Below, in pieces: positions 1-7,625 of a stretch of 64,000 nt of DNA (positions within the stretch are counted from its first letter, which is position 1; the number at the start of each line of letters is the position of its first letter). Location of the stretch: contig NZ_UGPW01000001.1 of assembly GCF_900453105.1 (NCBI RefSeq), positions 186,001-250,000 on the forward strand, read 5' to 3'. The position numbers and the translations under genes are program-made. This DNA comes from Moraxella ovis (GTDB lineage: Bacteria > Pseudomonadota > Gammaproteobacteria > Pseudomonadales > Moraxellaceae). The notes under the pieces are model-generated. The model had not been told where the DNA came from, did not search any database, and saw only the letters and a program-made list of their open reading frames with translations.

Positions 1-1291
1 GATAATGGTGTGGCGAAGTCATGCGCCTGCGCCACGAACAGTAGCGTTGGCGTGGCATCGCTGATAAGATTGGCATCTAAGTCATCCGCACCATCAAAAG
101 GCCAATAATAGCACGCATCTAGCAGCTCATCATCGCTGCGCTCAATGTCGTTGTAGGCGGCGATTTTGCCGATGGCTTTTGCCCTGTCTAGGTAGTTGCT
201 GCGATCTTTTGGGGCGGAATCTGCACAGTTAATCCCGACAAAGGCATCTTGGCTAAAATCCTGCTCGCCAAATTCTTGAATGAATAGCAATTCGTTATAT
301 TTGCTCGTTTTGCCATGACTTAATTCATCAAGCATGACATACATCTCCGACCAAGCCAGCTCATCACCCAGATTATTTTCAATCATGCCTAGAATCGCTC
401 GCTCATCGATGGGATTGTTGTTCTTATCGGTGAGTTTTTGGGCGGCAAGTTTGGCGATTTTTGTCAAAAATTCACGATTTTGTTCATCAGATTGACCAAA
501 GATACAAGATTCATCTTGATGTCAATTTGACATGAATCGATAAAAAGCAATCTGAGCGCCTGTCTGCTGATTCGCCCAAATCGTAAATAAATCCTCGCTT
601 GTGTCCACCACGCCGTCTAATACGCCTGCTCTTAGGTGCGACGGGTAATATTCGGCGTACTGGGCGACGTTTTTGTGCCGTAGGAGTAGCCAAGCATCGA
701 CCAGCTGTCGATATTTAGCTTGGTGCGTATTTTATCTAAGTCGTGTACGGTGTGGATGGTGCTGATGGATTTGATAAAATCCAGTCCTGAATGTGCCACG
801 CACGCATCAACATAGGCTTTTGCGCCATCTTCTTCGAGTGCGCCACCTCAGTCGATCGCAGTGGACGGCTTCACGCCGCGCTGTGCGACGCCTAGGACGT
901 GAAAGCTGTCCTTTAGGGTGCGAGTGTATTCATCCTCAGACAGCCAGTCGATCATGTCAAGGCTGTGACCACCGGGTCCATCGCTTAATAACAGCAAGTC
1001 TTTGGCATCGGCATTCGCTGATGGCAGGCGCGTCATTGCGATCGTGATGGTTTTGTCTTGGGTATCGTCTAAGGGCAGCTCAATGGCGGCGCACTGTAGC
1101 TGTGCGGGCGGTGGCAGGCTAAACCATGACCAAAATGTCGGGCGATAGCAGGACTGCCATGAGACTTCCCCTTGTGTCTGCTCTTTAGATAATAAATATC
1201 CGAAGCCTAACGCTGCCGCCACTAATATGATAATCACAAATGACAGCAGTATTTTAAATATAATCTTAAACGCTTTTTCACGACAATACAT
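1..1291 (-). pseudogene. Broken secreted alpha/beta-hydrolase peptidase (proline-iminopeptidase/tripeptidyl-aminopeptidase type), 3' end outside window
   Basis: Read leftwards from ATG 1291, the first 147 codons give a membrane anchor or signal segment (about residues 9-33), then the oxyanion-type GPGG motif and the beta-strand ending in RG. A TGA at 850-848 stops the frame. Reading on past it continues the same family (GYSYGT nucleophile elbow near 690-675). A one-base loss near 668 then shifts the frame, and a second TGA lies at 524-522. From 521 to the window edge the frame is open and ends in the family's C-terminal segment with a LLFVAQAHDFATPL stretch. Both TGAs fall where relatives carry conserved cysteines (recalled, not aligned). 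The Asp usually seen before the RG is Ala here. With three lesions the gene is almost certainly dead. The intact ancestor would have been an exported, membrane-bound peptidase. Confidence 0.8.
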
Positions 1292-1348
1292 TAACCAAAA
1301 ATTAAGTTATATTGTAGCATGATTTTTGGGCATCTTTTTGGGATTTGC

Positions 1349-1376
1349 CTTGAAAAGCAAGAAAACGACCCTATTT
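1349..1376 (+). promoter_or_regulatory. Sigma-32 (RpoH) type promoter of htpG
   Basis: CTTGAAA at 1349-1355 is followed by a 13-base spacer and CCCTATTT at 1369-1376. The E. coli heat-shock consensus is CTTGAAA, 11-16 bases, CCCCATnT, so only one core base differs. It lies about 30 bases upstream of the htpG start, with a GGAGAG ribosome-binding site at 1400-1405. The gene it serves is a classic RpoH target. Confidence 0.7.
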
Positions 1377-1408
1377 TTTTGGTAGATTTTTAACATCTTG
1401 GAGAGATC

Positions 1409-3334
1409 ATGAGTGACATTAACCAACATCAATTTGAAGCCGAAGTGGCACAGCTTTTGCATTTGGTGACGCATTCTTTGTATTCTAATGCGGATATTTT
1501 TGTGCGTGAATTGGTATCGAACGCGTCTGATGCGTGTGATAAATTACGCTTTTTGGCGACATCGGACGACAGCCTGTATGAGAATGATGGCGAGCTTGCC
1601 ATCAAGATCAACATCGACAAGAACGCCAAGACCATCAGCTTTAGCGATAATGGCATTGGCATGACAGAAGAAGAGGCAATCGCCAACCTAGGCACCATTG
1701 CCAAGTCAGGCACCAAGGCATTCTTGGAGCGTCTGTCTGATAATGATAAGAAAGATGGTAATCTCATCGGTCAGTTCGGTGTGGGATTTTATTCAGGATT
1801 TATCGTGGCAGATCAGATTGTCGTTGAGAGTCGTAAGGCAGGCGAAGCACATGATGTTGGCGTACGCTGGGTGTCTGACGGCACAGGTCGATTCACCACA
1901 CAGACCATTACCAAGCCTAACAAAGGCACGACCATCACCTTACACCTAAAAGACGATTACAGTGCAGGCGAGCAGGATTATACCAATGAATACACCATCA
2001 AATCACTGGTAAATAAATACTCTGATCATATCAGTCTACCCATTCAGATGCGCAAACAAGTCTGGCAAGATGAGCTGGATGATGCAGGCGAGCCGACGGG
2101 TAAGGGCGAATATGTCCTAACTGATGAATACGAGACCATCAACAAAGCCACTGCGCTGTGGACACGCACGCCTAGCGAGGTGAGCGATGAAGAGTATGCG
2201 GATTTTTATCAGAATTTGACGCATGATTTTGATGCGCCATTGACGTGGTCGCATAACCGTGTCGAAGGTCGTGTGCAGTACACTCAGCTACTGTATATCC
2301 CCAAAAAAGCCCCGATGGATTTGTATGCGCGCGAGCAGCAGCGTGGGTTAAAGCTGTATGTAAAACGCGTCTTCATCATGGATGATGCCGAGCAGCTATT
2401 GCCAATGTACCTGCGCTTCGTGAAAGGTGTGATTGATACGGCGGATCTACCGCTGAATGTCAGCCGTGAGATTCTTCAAGAGTCGCGCGACACCAAGTCT
2501 ATCCGCGAGGGTAATGCGCGCCGCGTGCTTACCATGATTGCAAGCCTTGCCAATTCTGAAGATGCGGATAAACAAGCCAAATTCGCTGATTTTTATCGTG
2601 AGTTTGGCGATGTATTAAAAGAAGGTCTGGGCGAGGACATCTCAAACCAAGAGCGCATCGCTAAGCTACTACGCTACGCCACAAGCACAGATGATGCCTT
2701 GAATACAGGCTTTGCTGACTATAAAGCACGCATGAAAGAAGGTCAAAAGGCGATCTACTATCTGACCGCTGACAACCTAGCCGCCGCCAAGAATAGTCCG
2801 CAGCTGGAGTTATTCAACAAAAAAGGCATCGAAGTTATCTTAATGACGGCGCGCGTGGACGAGTGGGCGATGAACTTCCTGACCGAATTTGACGGCACGC
2901 CGCTACAGAACATCGCCAAAGGTGCGGTTGATCTGGGTGATCTGACCGATGAAGCCGAAAAAGAAGAAGCTCGCCAAGCCGAAGAGAGCCTAAAGCCAGT
3001 CGTTGAGAAGCTGCAAAGCGCCCTGGCTGATCGTGCCAAAGAAGTACGCGTGTCGAGCCGTCTGGTGGACAGTCCTGCTTGCCTGGTCGTTGGTGATGGC
3101 GAGCTGACGCCGCAGATGGCGCAGATGTTAAAAGCAATGGGGCAGCCCGTGCCTGATGTTAAGCCCATCCTTGAGATTAACCCGACGCACCCACTCATCG
3201 AGCGTCTAGAGGCATCGAGTGATTTTGATGATCTGGCGCAGGTGGTGTTCGATCAAGCACTCTTGGCAGATGGCGGTCAGCTTGATGATCCAGCAGGCTA
3301 CCTAAAACGCATCAATAAGCTGCTGCTGAAATAA
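1409..3334 (+). CDS. htpG: Molecular chaperone HtpG (bacterial Hsp90)
   Basis: This is a cytosolic ATP-dependent chaperone that acts late in folding with the DnaK system. The 641-aa product has normal bacterial Hsp90 length. The GHKL ATPase pocket is visible as ELVSNASDACDKLR (Glu34, Asn38), DNGIGM at 80-85 and the lid glycines GQFGVGFYSG at 121-130. The middle domain includes the NVSREILQ segment. The C-terminus lacks the eukaryotic MEEVD tail, as expected. The start at 1409 has a GGAGAG site four bases upstream. The gene is monocistronic: a heat-shock promoter precedes it and a strong hairpin terminator follows directly. Confidence 0.97.
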   Translation: MSDINQHQFEAEVAQLLHLVTHSLYSNADIFVRELVSNASDACDKLRFLATSDDSLYENDGELAIKINIDKNAKTISFSDNGIGMTEEEAIANLGTIAKSGTKAFLERLSDNDKKDGNLIGQFGVGFYSGFIVADQIVVESRKAGEAHDVGVRWVSDGTGRFTTQTITKPNKGTTITLHLKDDYSAGEQDYTNEYTIKSLVNKYSDHISLPIQMRKQVWQDELDDAGEPTGKGEYVLTDEYETINKATALWTRTPSEVSDEEYADFYQNLTHDFDAPLTWSHNRVEGRVQYTQLLYIPKKAPMDLYAREQQRGLKLYVKRVFIMDDAEQLLPMYLRFVKGVIDTADLPLNVSREILQESRDTKSIREGNARRVLTMIASLANSEDADKQAKFADFYREFGDVLKEGLGEDISNQERIAKLLRYATSTDDALNTGFADYKARMKEGQKAIYYLTADNLAAAKNSPQLELFNKKGIEVILMTARVDEWAMNFLTEFDGTPLQNIAKGAVDLGDLTDEAEKEEARQAEESLKPVVEKLQSALADRAKEVRVSSRLVDSPACLVVGDGELTPQMAQMLKAMGQPVPDVKPILEINPTHPLIERLEASSDFDDLAQVVFDQALLADGGQLDDPAGYLKRINKLLLK

Positions 3335-3340
3335 TCAATA

Positions 3341-3379
3341 TCAATAAAAAACGCTCACAAGTTGGGCGTTTTTTATTGA
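3341..3379 (+). terminator. Intrinsic terminator after htpG
   Basis: A perfect 14-base stem (TCAATAAAAAACGC at 3341-3354 pairing with 3366-3379) with an 11-base loop. The right arm contains six T residues. It lies six bases after the htpG stop. Confidence 0.85.
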
Positions 3380-3446
3380 TTAAGAGCATGGCGAAATCAG
3401 ACCGAACGTTGTAAAATAAGCGAATAACGACAACTGACCATTGATT

Positions 3447-4295
3447 ATGAGCGACTTTATTCCTGCCTTTAAGAGCATCGACTTGTCCGCACCTTGGCTT
3501 ATGCCTTATCTGGGCATGCACCAAGCTTTCAATCAGGATTTGCCAACGGGTGAGCTTGCCGATTGGCTCAATAGCTATTTTAAAAATCATGCCATCAAGC
3601 CGACATTACATAACTCGAATAAGCCTCTAACATTCGTCAATCAAGACGATCTGCCACACGGCACAGCGTACGAGGCGCATATCCATGCAACTGCTAATAT
3701 CCCAACACGCAATAATCTGCATGACTGGTTCGGTGCGTGCGTGTGGTCAGCATTTCCAAAATCAAAGTCGGTATTAAACCACGTTCACATCCGCGAGATG
3801 GCAAAGGGCGCTAATGAGCATAATGGGCGCAACCGTGTTCGTGATGCGATTACAGTCTTTGACGAAAATGGCGCGATACTCATGGTAAAAGATCGCGATA
3901 TTGGCAAGGCACTGCTGAATTTTGATTGGCAAAATGCACTTGTCAAGCCGCGCAATCAATGGCATAACCCAGCTCTACCAAGTGCTGATGATGCTGCGCA
4001 GATTTTTATCTTTGGGCATGCTTTGCTTGAGCAGTTGATTTATCCGCGCAAGCCACTTTGTAGCCATACACTTATTTTGAGCGTGGATGATGAGTTTTTT
4101 GAGCTTGGTTTGGCGGATAAGTTAGCATATGTGGATGAGGTGCTTGCCATTAGATTGGATCAATGGCTCGTTGATGGGGCGACACCAAGAGACCTCTCGC
4201 CATTGCCAATTTTGGGTGTGCCGTATTTTTGGGATAATGAAGATGCGTCATTTTATGATGATGCGAATGTGTTTAGATCGGGGAGAAGGGCATGA
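3447..4295 (+). CDS. DUF3025 family protein
   Basis: The 282-aa product belongs to the DUF3025 family, found in proteobacteria and without a known function. The family signature is visible at about residues 94-111 (WFGACVWSAFPKSKSVLN), followed by the RDAITVFDENGAI stretch where an acidic segment is conserved. No signal peptide or membrane segment is seen, so it is probably cytosolic. ATG 3447 was chosen over the in-frame TTG at 3441; neither has a good ribosome-binding site. Its stop overlaps the start of the next gene (ATGA), so the two are translationally coupled. Confidence 0.8.
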   Translation: MSDFIPAFKSIDLSAPWLMPYLGMHQAFNQDLPTGELADWLNSYFKNHAIKPTLHNSNKPLTFVNQDDLPHGTAYEAHIHATANIPTRNNLHDWFGACVWSAFPKSKSVLNHVHIREMAKGANEHNGRNRVRDAITVFDENGAILMVKDRDIGKALLNFDWQNALVKPRNQWHNPALPSADDAAQIFIFGHALLEQLIYPRKPLCSHTLILSVDDEFFELGLADKLAYVDEVLAIRLDQWLVDGATPRDLSPLPILGVPYFWDNEDASFYDDANVFRSGRRA

Positions 4296-4741
4296 GTATG
4301 CATCAGATGGCATTGATTTTGCACTTATTGGGCGCAAGCATCTGGGTTGGCGGCCATCTGTATTTATTCATTCGCTTGATGCCTGGGTTTATTCGTCATA
4401 ATGACGTGGCAGGGTTCTTGAAATTTGAAAAAAGCTATGAACCACTGGGCATGAGTGCGCTGGCTGTGCAGGTGGTGACAGGACTATACATGATGCATGA
4501 TATCGTGCCTGTTGGCATGTGGGGCGAGCCAATGGGGTTTTTGTCAGCGCTAATTCATGGCAAATTGACATGGCTGGCATTAACGATCATCACCGCATTG
4601 CACGCGCGGTTTCGCATCGTCGCTAAGCTTGAGCAGGGTATTTATACGGACAGTACCTTAAAGGTGATGGGTATTCATGTGGCGCTGATCTGCCTGTGGA
4701 GCGTGGCGTTTGTGGTGACGGGGGCGATGTTTCGCGGCTAA
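4292..4741 (+). CDS. CopD-like integral membrane protein
   Basis: The 149-aa protein has four predicted membrane helices (about 4-27, 52-70, 88-106 and 124-145) and no signal peptide. The first helix carries HLLGASIWVGGH, the His/Trp/Gly pattern seen in the CopD family of copper-resistance membrane proteins. Further histidines sit at 89, 104 and 129. It is much shorter than CopD and is a single small domain, so copper transport is only a family-based guess; a haem- or metal-binding role is equally possible. It overlaps the upstream DUF3025 gene by four bases. It ends convergently, with a few bases of overlap, on the gene from the other strand. Confidence 0.65.
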   Translation: MSMHQMALILHLLGASIWVGGHLYLFIRLMPGFIRHNDVAGFLKFEKSYEPLGMSALAVQVVTGLYMMHDIVPVGMWGEPMGFLSALIHGKLTWLALTIITALHARFRIVAKLEQGIYTDSTLKVMGIHVALICLWSVAFVVTGAMFRG

Positions 4742-5412
4742 GCGATGAGCTTTTTTATCACACGCCAAGCGTCTTGATAAGGCGGCGCGGTAAAAAACAG
4801 CCCGATCATCACGGTATATAGCGCGGCATAATGCAGTGGTTTTTTGATTTCGAAGAATTTAAATGCCGTGCCGGCGGATTTTTTGAGCTTTAGACCTAAG
4901 GCGTTAACACTATAAATCTCATCAAGCGCCAAGTGAATGAGCGCGCCTAAGAACAAGAATATCCCGAACACCCAACTGACAAAAGCCGTCAGCTTAAGCC
5001 CGTAGAATGTACCATGCGCCACCAAGAGCCCAAAAATCGCCATATAAGGCACAGAATGCACCACACCGCGATGCACCGTCAAGCGGCTAAATGTCTCAAT
5101 GATCACAAGGCGAATGATGACAAAGCTTATCGCCCACAGGATTAAAGAGTCTAAAATCAGCTCGTTTTGTCGGTAGGCATTGGCGTAGAGTATCACGATG
5201 AGCATGGAGGTGATGAGGCTGCTCAAGAAAAATCCATGTTTGGCGGGAGCAGAGTGATCTAGGTCAATGTCAGGCAGTAGCCCGCCAATCGTGCCAATGA
5301 TGGCGCACAGCACGCCCGTTGTCAGTCCGAATAATTTGGCATACATACCGCAGGCAGCGAGTGCGCTGCTGGCTACCGCAGCAACGGTGAGATGGGTGCG
5401 AAAATTTGCCAT
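4738..5412 (-). CDS. YdjM-like membrane-bound metal-dependent hydrolase (LexA-binding-type family)
   Basis: The 224-aa protein has several membrane helices and the conserved polar signature of the YdjM/YvsG family. That signature is an N-terminal His at 7, PDIDLDHS at 47-54, HRGVVHS at 114-120 and HLALDEIYSVN at 160-170. The Asp/His cluster suggests a metal site facing the membrane. E. coli YdjM is SOS-regulated; no LexA box was recognised here. The substrate is unknown. The gene stands alone and converges on the CopD-like gene with a four-base overlap. Confidence 0.75.
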   Translation of the reverse strand: MANFRTHLTVAAVASSALAACGMYAKLFGLTTGVLCAIIGTIGGLLPDIDLDHSAPAKHGFFLSSLITSMLIVILYANAYRQNELILDSLILWAISFVIIRLVIIETFSRLTVHRGVVHSVPYMAIFGLLVAHGTFYGLKLTAFVSWVFGIFLFLGALIHLALDEIYSVNALGLKLKKSAGTAFKFFEIKKPLHYAALYTVMIGLFFTAPPYQDAWRVIKKLIA

Positions 5413-5510
5413 GATAGATCTTAGTTATTAAAAATCGCGCTATTTTAGCACACTGATGACTAACTTCAAATTTAAATAATGCCGCCCAGACCTGAGATGG
5501 CATCAATGAA

Positions 5511-5538
5511 AAAACGCCTTGATCTGTCAAGGCGTTTT
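5511..5538 (-). terminator. Intrinsic terminator of the FAD-linked oxidase gene
   Basis: AAAACGCCTTGA at 5511-5522 pairs perfectly with 5527-5538 across a four-base loop. On the minus strand the stem ends in a run of Ts, 13 bases after the stop of the oxidase gene. Confidence 0.85.
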
Positions 5539-5550
5539 GTGAGTAGGATA

Positions 5551-6942
5551 TTAATCGATGTCAAAGACCTTGCCACGGTTCATGATGCCATTAGGGTCAA
5601 ATACCGCCTTGATGGCTTTCATATACTCAATCTCGGCAGGCGAACGGGTATAATCCAAATACGGCTTTTTGGTCATGCCCACGCCATGCTCGGCAGAGAT
5701 TGAGCCTTTGTATTTTTTGACCGTTTCAAAGACGTATTTATTGACCGTTTGGCATTTTGCAAAAAAGTCGTCTTTGGTGAGATTATCAGGTTTTAGGATA
5801 TTTAGGTGCAAATTACCATCGCCAATATGCCCAAACCAGCAAATCTCAAAATCAGGGTAATTGTCCTTGACGATCTGTTCAATGTCATGGATAAAATCAC
5901 CCAAATGCGTAATCAGCACCGACACGTCATTTTTGTAAGGGGTAAATACCGAAATCGTCTCAGAAATGCTCTCACGCAATTTCCAAAGTTCATGCAGTTG
6001 CCCCACGCTTTGACTCATCACACCGTCTTCAATAAGACCATCTTCACAACACGTCTCAAACACGCTCATGGCGGTGTCTAGCACGTCATCAGAGACGGCT
6101 TCAAATTCTAGCAAAACATAAAAAGGCGTACGGCTATCAAACGGCGCTTTGGCGTGCCCTGCGGTCAATACCTTATCGATTGCCACGCTGTCAAAAAATT
6201 CAAACGCGGTTAAATTTAACGCCTTACTAAACTTATCAAGCAACCTCACCACCGACCCAAAATCAGGCACACCCAATACCATCGCGGTCAAATTAACCGG
6301 CTGTTTTTCAAGTTTTATCAATGCACGAGTTACAAAGCCAAGCGTGCCTTCTGCTCCGATAAACAAATGACGAAAATCGTAACCTGTGGCATTCTTCAAC
6401 ATGCCGCCGTTTAATTCTAAGATGTCACCTTTACCAGTAACGACAGTTAATCCTAGTATTTGATTTCTTGTCATGCCATAACGAATGACTTTAATGCCAC
6501 CTGCGTTGGTACTAATATTACCGCCAATCTGACTTGATCCAGATGAAGCAAAGTCTACGGCATAGTGTAAGTTCTTAGATTCAGCAAATTCTTGCAAAGC
6601 CTTAGTCACCACACCAGCTTCTACTTCTACCATACGATCAGCTTCATAAAACGTCCCAATGGCGTTCATCTTATCAAAACTTACCACCACTTCACCATTA
6701 CTGGCAACAGCACCTGCTGATAATCCTGTACGTCCACCACTAGGCACCAAACATACTTGATGCTCATTAGCAAGCCTTACAATCTTAGCCACTTCCTCTG
6801 TCGTCTTAGGAAACACCACCGCACTCGGCGCAGGGGCAAAATGCTTCGTCCAGTCTTTGCCCCAGTTGTCTAGGCTGTCGGGGTCGGTTTTGATTTGGGT
6901 GTTGTCAAATTGCAAATCGGCTAAAAATTGTGAAAGGCTCAT
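5551..6942 (-). CDS. FAD-linked oxidase, probable D-2-hydroxyglutarate dehydrogenase
   Basis: The 463-aa flavoprotein has an N-terminal FAD-binding domain of the PCMH/vanillyl-alcohol-oxidase type: PSGGRTGLSAGAVA at 67-80, SSGSSQIGGN and STNAGGIKVIRYG around 133-156. Its C-terminal FAD-oxidase domain carries HIGDGNLHLN at 372-381 and EHGVG at 418-422. This architecture is shared by D-2-hydroxyglutarate dehydrogenase, GlcD and D-lactate dehydrogenase. The HGDGNLH-type motif binds metal and substrate carboxylate in this family. The D-2-hydroxyglutarate assignment rests on the nearby 2-oxoadipate dioxygenase, whose product is D-2-hydroxyglutarate. Electrons would pass to the respiratory chain. 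The gene is followed by a strong terminator. It lies just downstream of an oxidase remnant on the same strand. Confidence 0.75.
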   Translation of the reverse strand: MSLSQFLADLQFDNTQIKTDPDSLDNWGKDWTKHFAPAPSAVVFPKTTEEVAKIVRLANEHQVCLVPSGGRTGLSAGAVASNGEVVVSFDKMNAIGTFYEADRMVEVEAGVVTKALQEFAESKNLHYAVDFASSGSSQIGGNISTNAGGIKVIRYGMTRNQILGLTVVTGKGDILELNGGMLKNATGYDFRHLFIGAEGTLGFVTRALIKLEKQPVNLTAMVLGVPDFGSVVRLLDKFSKALNLTAFEFFDSVAIDKVLTAGHAKAPFDSRTPFYVLLEFEAVSDDVLDTAMSVFETCCEDGLIEDGVMSQSVGQLHELWKLRESISETISVFTPYKNDVSVLITHLGDFIHDIEQIVKDNYPDFEICWFGHIGDGNLHLNILKPDNLTKDDFFAKCQTVNKYVFETVKKYKGSISAEHGVGMTKKPYLDYTRSPAEIEYMKAIKAVFDPNGIMNRGKVFDID

Positions 6943-7000
6943 GGTATATCTCTTGTCAAAACTTATATGATATCAAAAAATTGCCTCATTGGGACAAAAT

Positions 7001-7288
7001 TTATGGCACAATCCTTAAAATCTGCCCACCGTGATACAAGGTCAGCCCAAGCTCTGTACCGACTTCACGCAGTTTTTTAAAGGAGATGGTCTGCTCTTTT
7101 AGGTCATAAAAGGGCAAGGGTAGTACATCAGGGTCGTCCGTTTTTATAAAATCAGCACACGCCTTGCCCGTCATCGTACCTGTGGTAATGCCCCGTCCAT
7201 TGTAGGCAGTCCCTGCCAATATGCCATCGGCAGGGCTAAACACTCGCAATACACTGAGATGACTTTTCCATTTAGTTAATTTTAACAC
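7001..7288 (-). pseudogene. C-terminal remnant of an FAD-dependent amine/amino-acid oxidoreductase
   Basis: Only about 85 codons of recognisable sequence remain. They begin near LRVFSPADG and run through GTAYNGRGITTGTMTGKA to the natural stop at 7001. The GTAYNGRG glycine stretch is the C-terminal FAD-contacting element of the DAO family (glycine oxidase, PuuB and pipecolate-oxidase relatives), whose members are usually around 370-440 aa. The N-terminal Rossmann fold and the substrate domain are missing. A GTG at 7288 could in principle start translation, but the leading residues do not resemble the family and a stop lies just upstream. The break coincides with the switch to AT-rich DNA in front of the symporter gene, so a replacement or deletion removed the 5' part. 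Confidence 0.75.
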
Positions 7289-7625
7289 TAAATGGATTTT
7301 GTGATCTTATCTAGAACAACTCCTGAATATAGCTCCCTAATTGCATATATTATAGGCCATTTGTGTCAAAAATAACTGATAATATAAAATTAGGCTTGAG
7401 TTTGATGTTGGTAAACTTTATTTGAGAATGGTTAAAACTAAATTGATATCTACCATTCAATTTAAATTGGATGTAAAAATTAAAAATTCTCTCGCCATTT
7501 ACTTAGAAATGGTTTCTGGTATAAGTCATGACTGTTTTTCTTGTGTTTATGAAAATATTTCCATATCATTTTTTTATGTTTTTATGGATAATGCTCATAA
7601 GTCAAGTCAGATACAGGAGTTTAGA
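7289..7625. other. AT-rich gene-free region between oxidase remnant and symporter
   Basis: These 337 bases are clearly richer in A+T than their surroundings. The symporter frame is open back to 7422, but those 68 codons show no family similarity, so they are treated as leader. No convincing promoter, hairpin or RNA gene was recognised. The left edge is the breakpoint of the truncated oxidase. Confidence 0.5.

Noticed and set aside
848..850. TGA at a cysteine position as a selenocysteine codon
   Set aside because: A nearby frameshift and a second TGA, and no recognisable SECIS structure, fit a decayed gene much better.
2758..3198. 146-codon open frame on the minus strand inside htpG
   Set aside because: It lies fully within a conserved gene, shows no family similarity and is a by-product of codon bias.
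6149..6370. Plus-strand open frames within the FAD-linked oxidase gene
   Set aside because: They are antisense to a well-conserved flavoprotein and have no start signals.
7422..7625. 68-codon N-terminal extension of the symporter
   Set aside because: The frame is open, but the residues do not resemble the family and ATG 7626 has an ideal AGGAG site.
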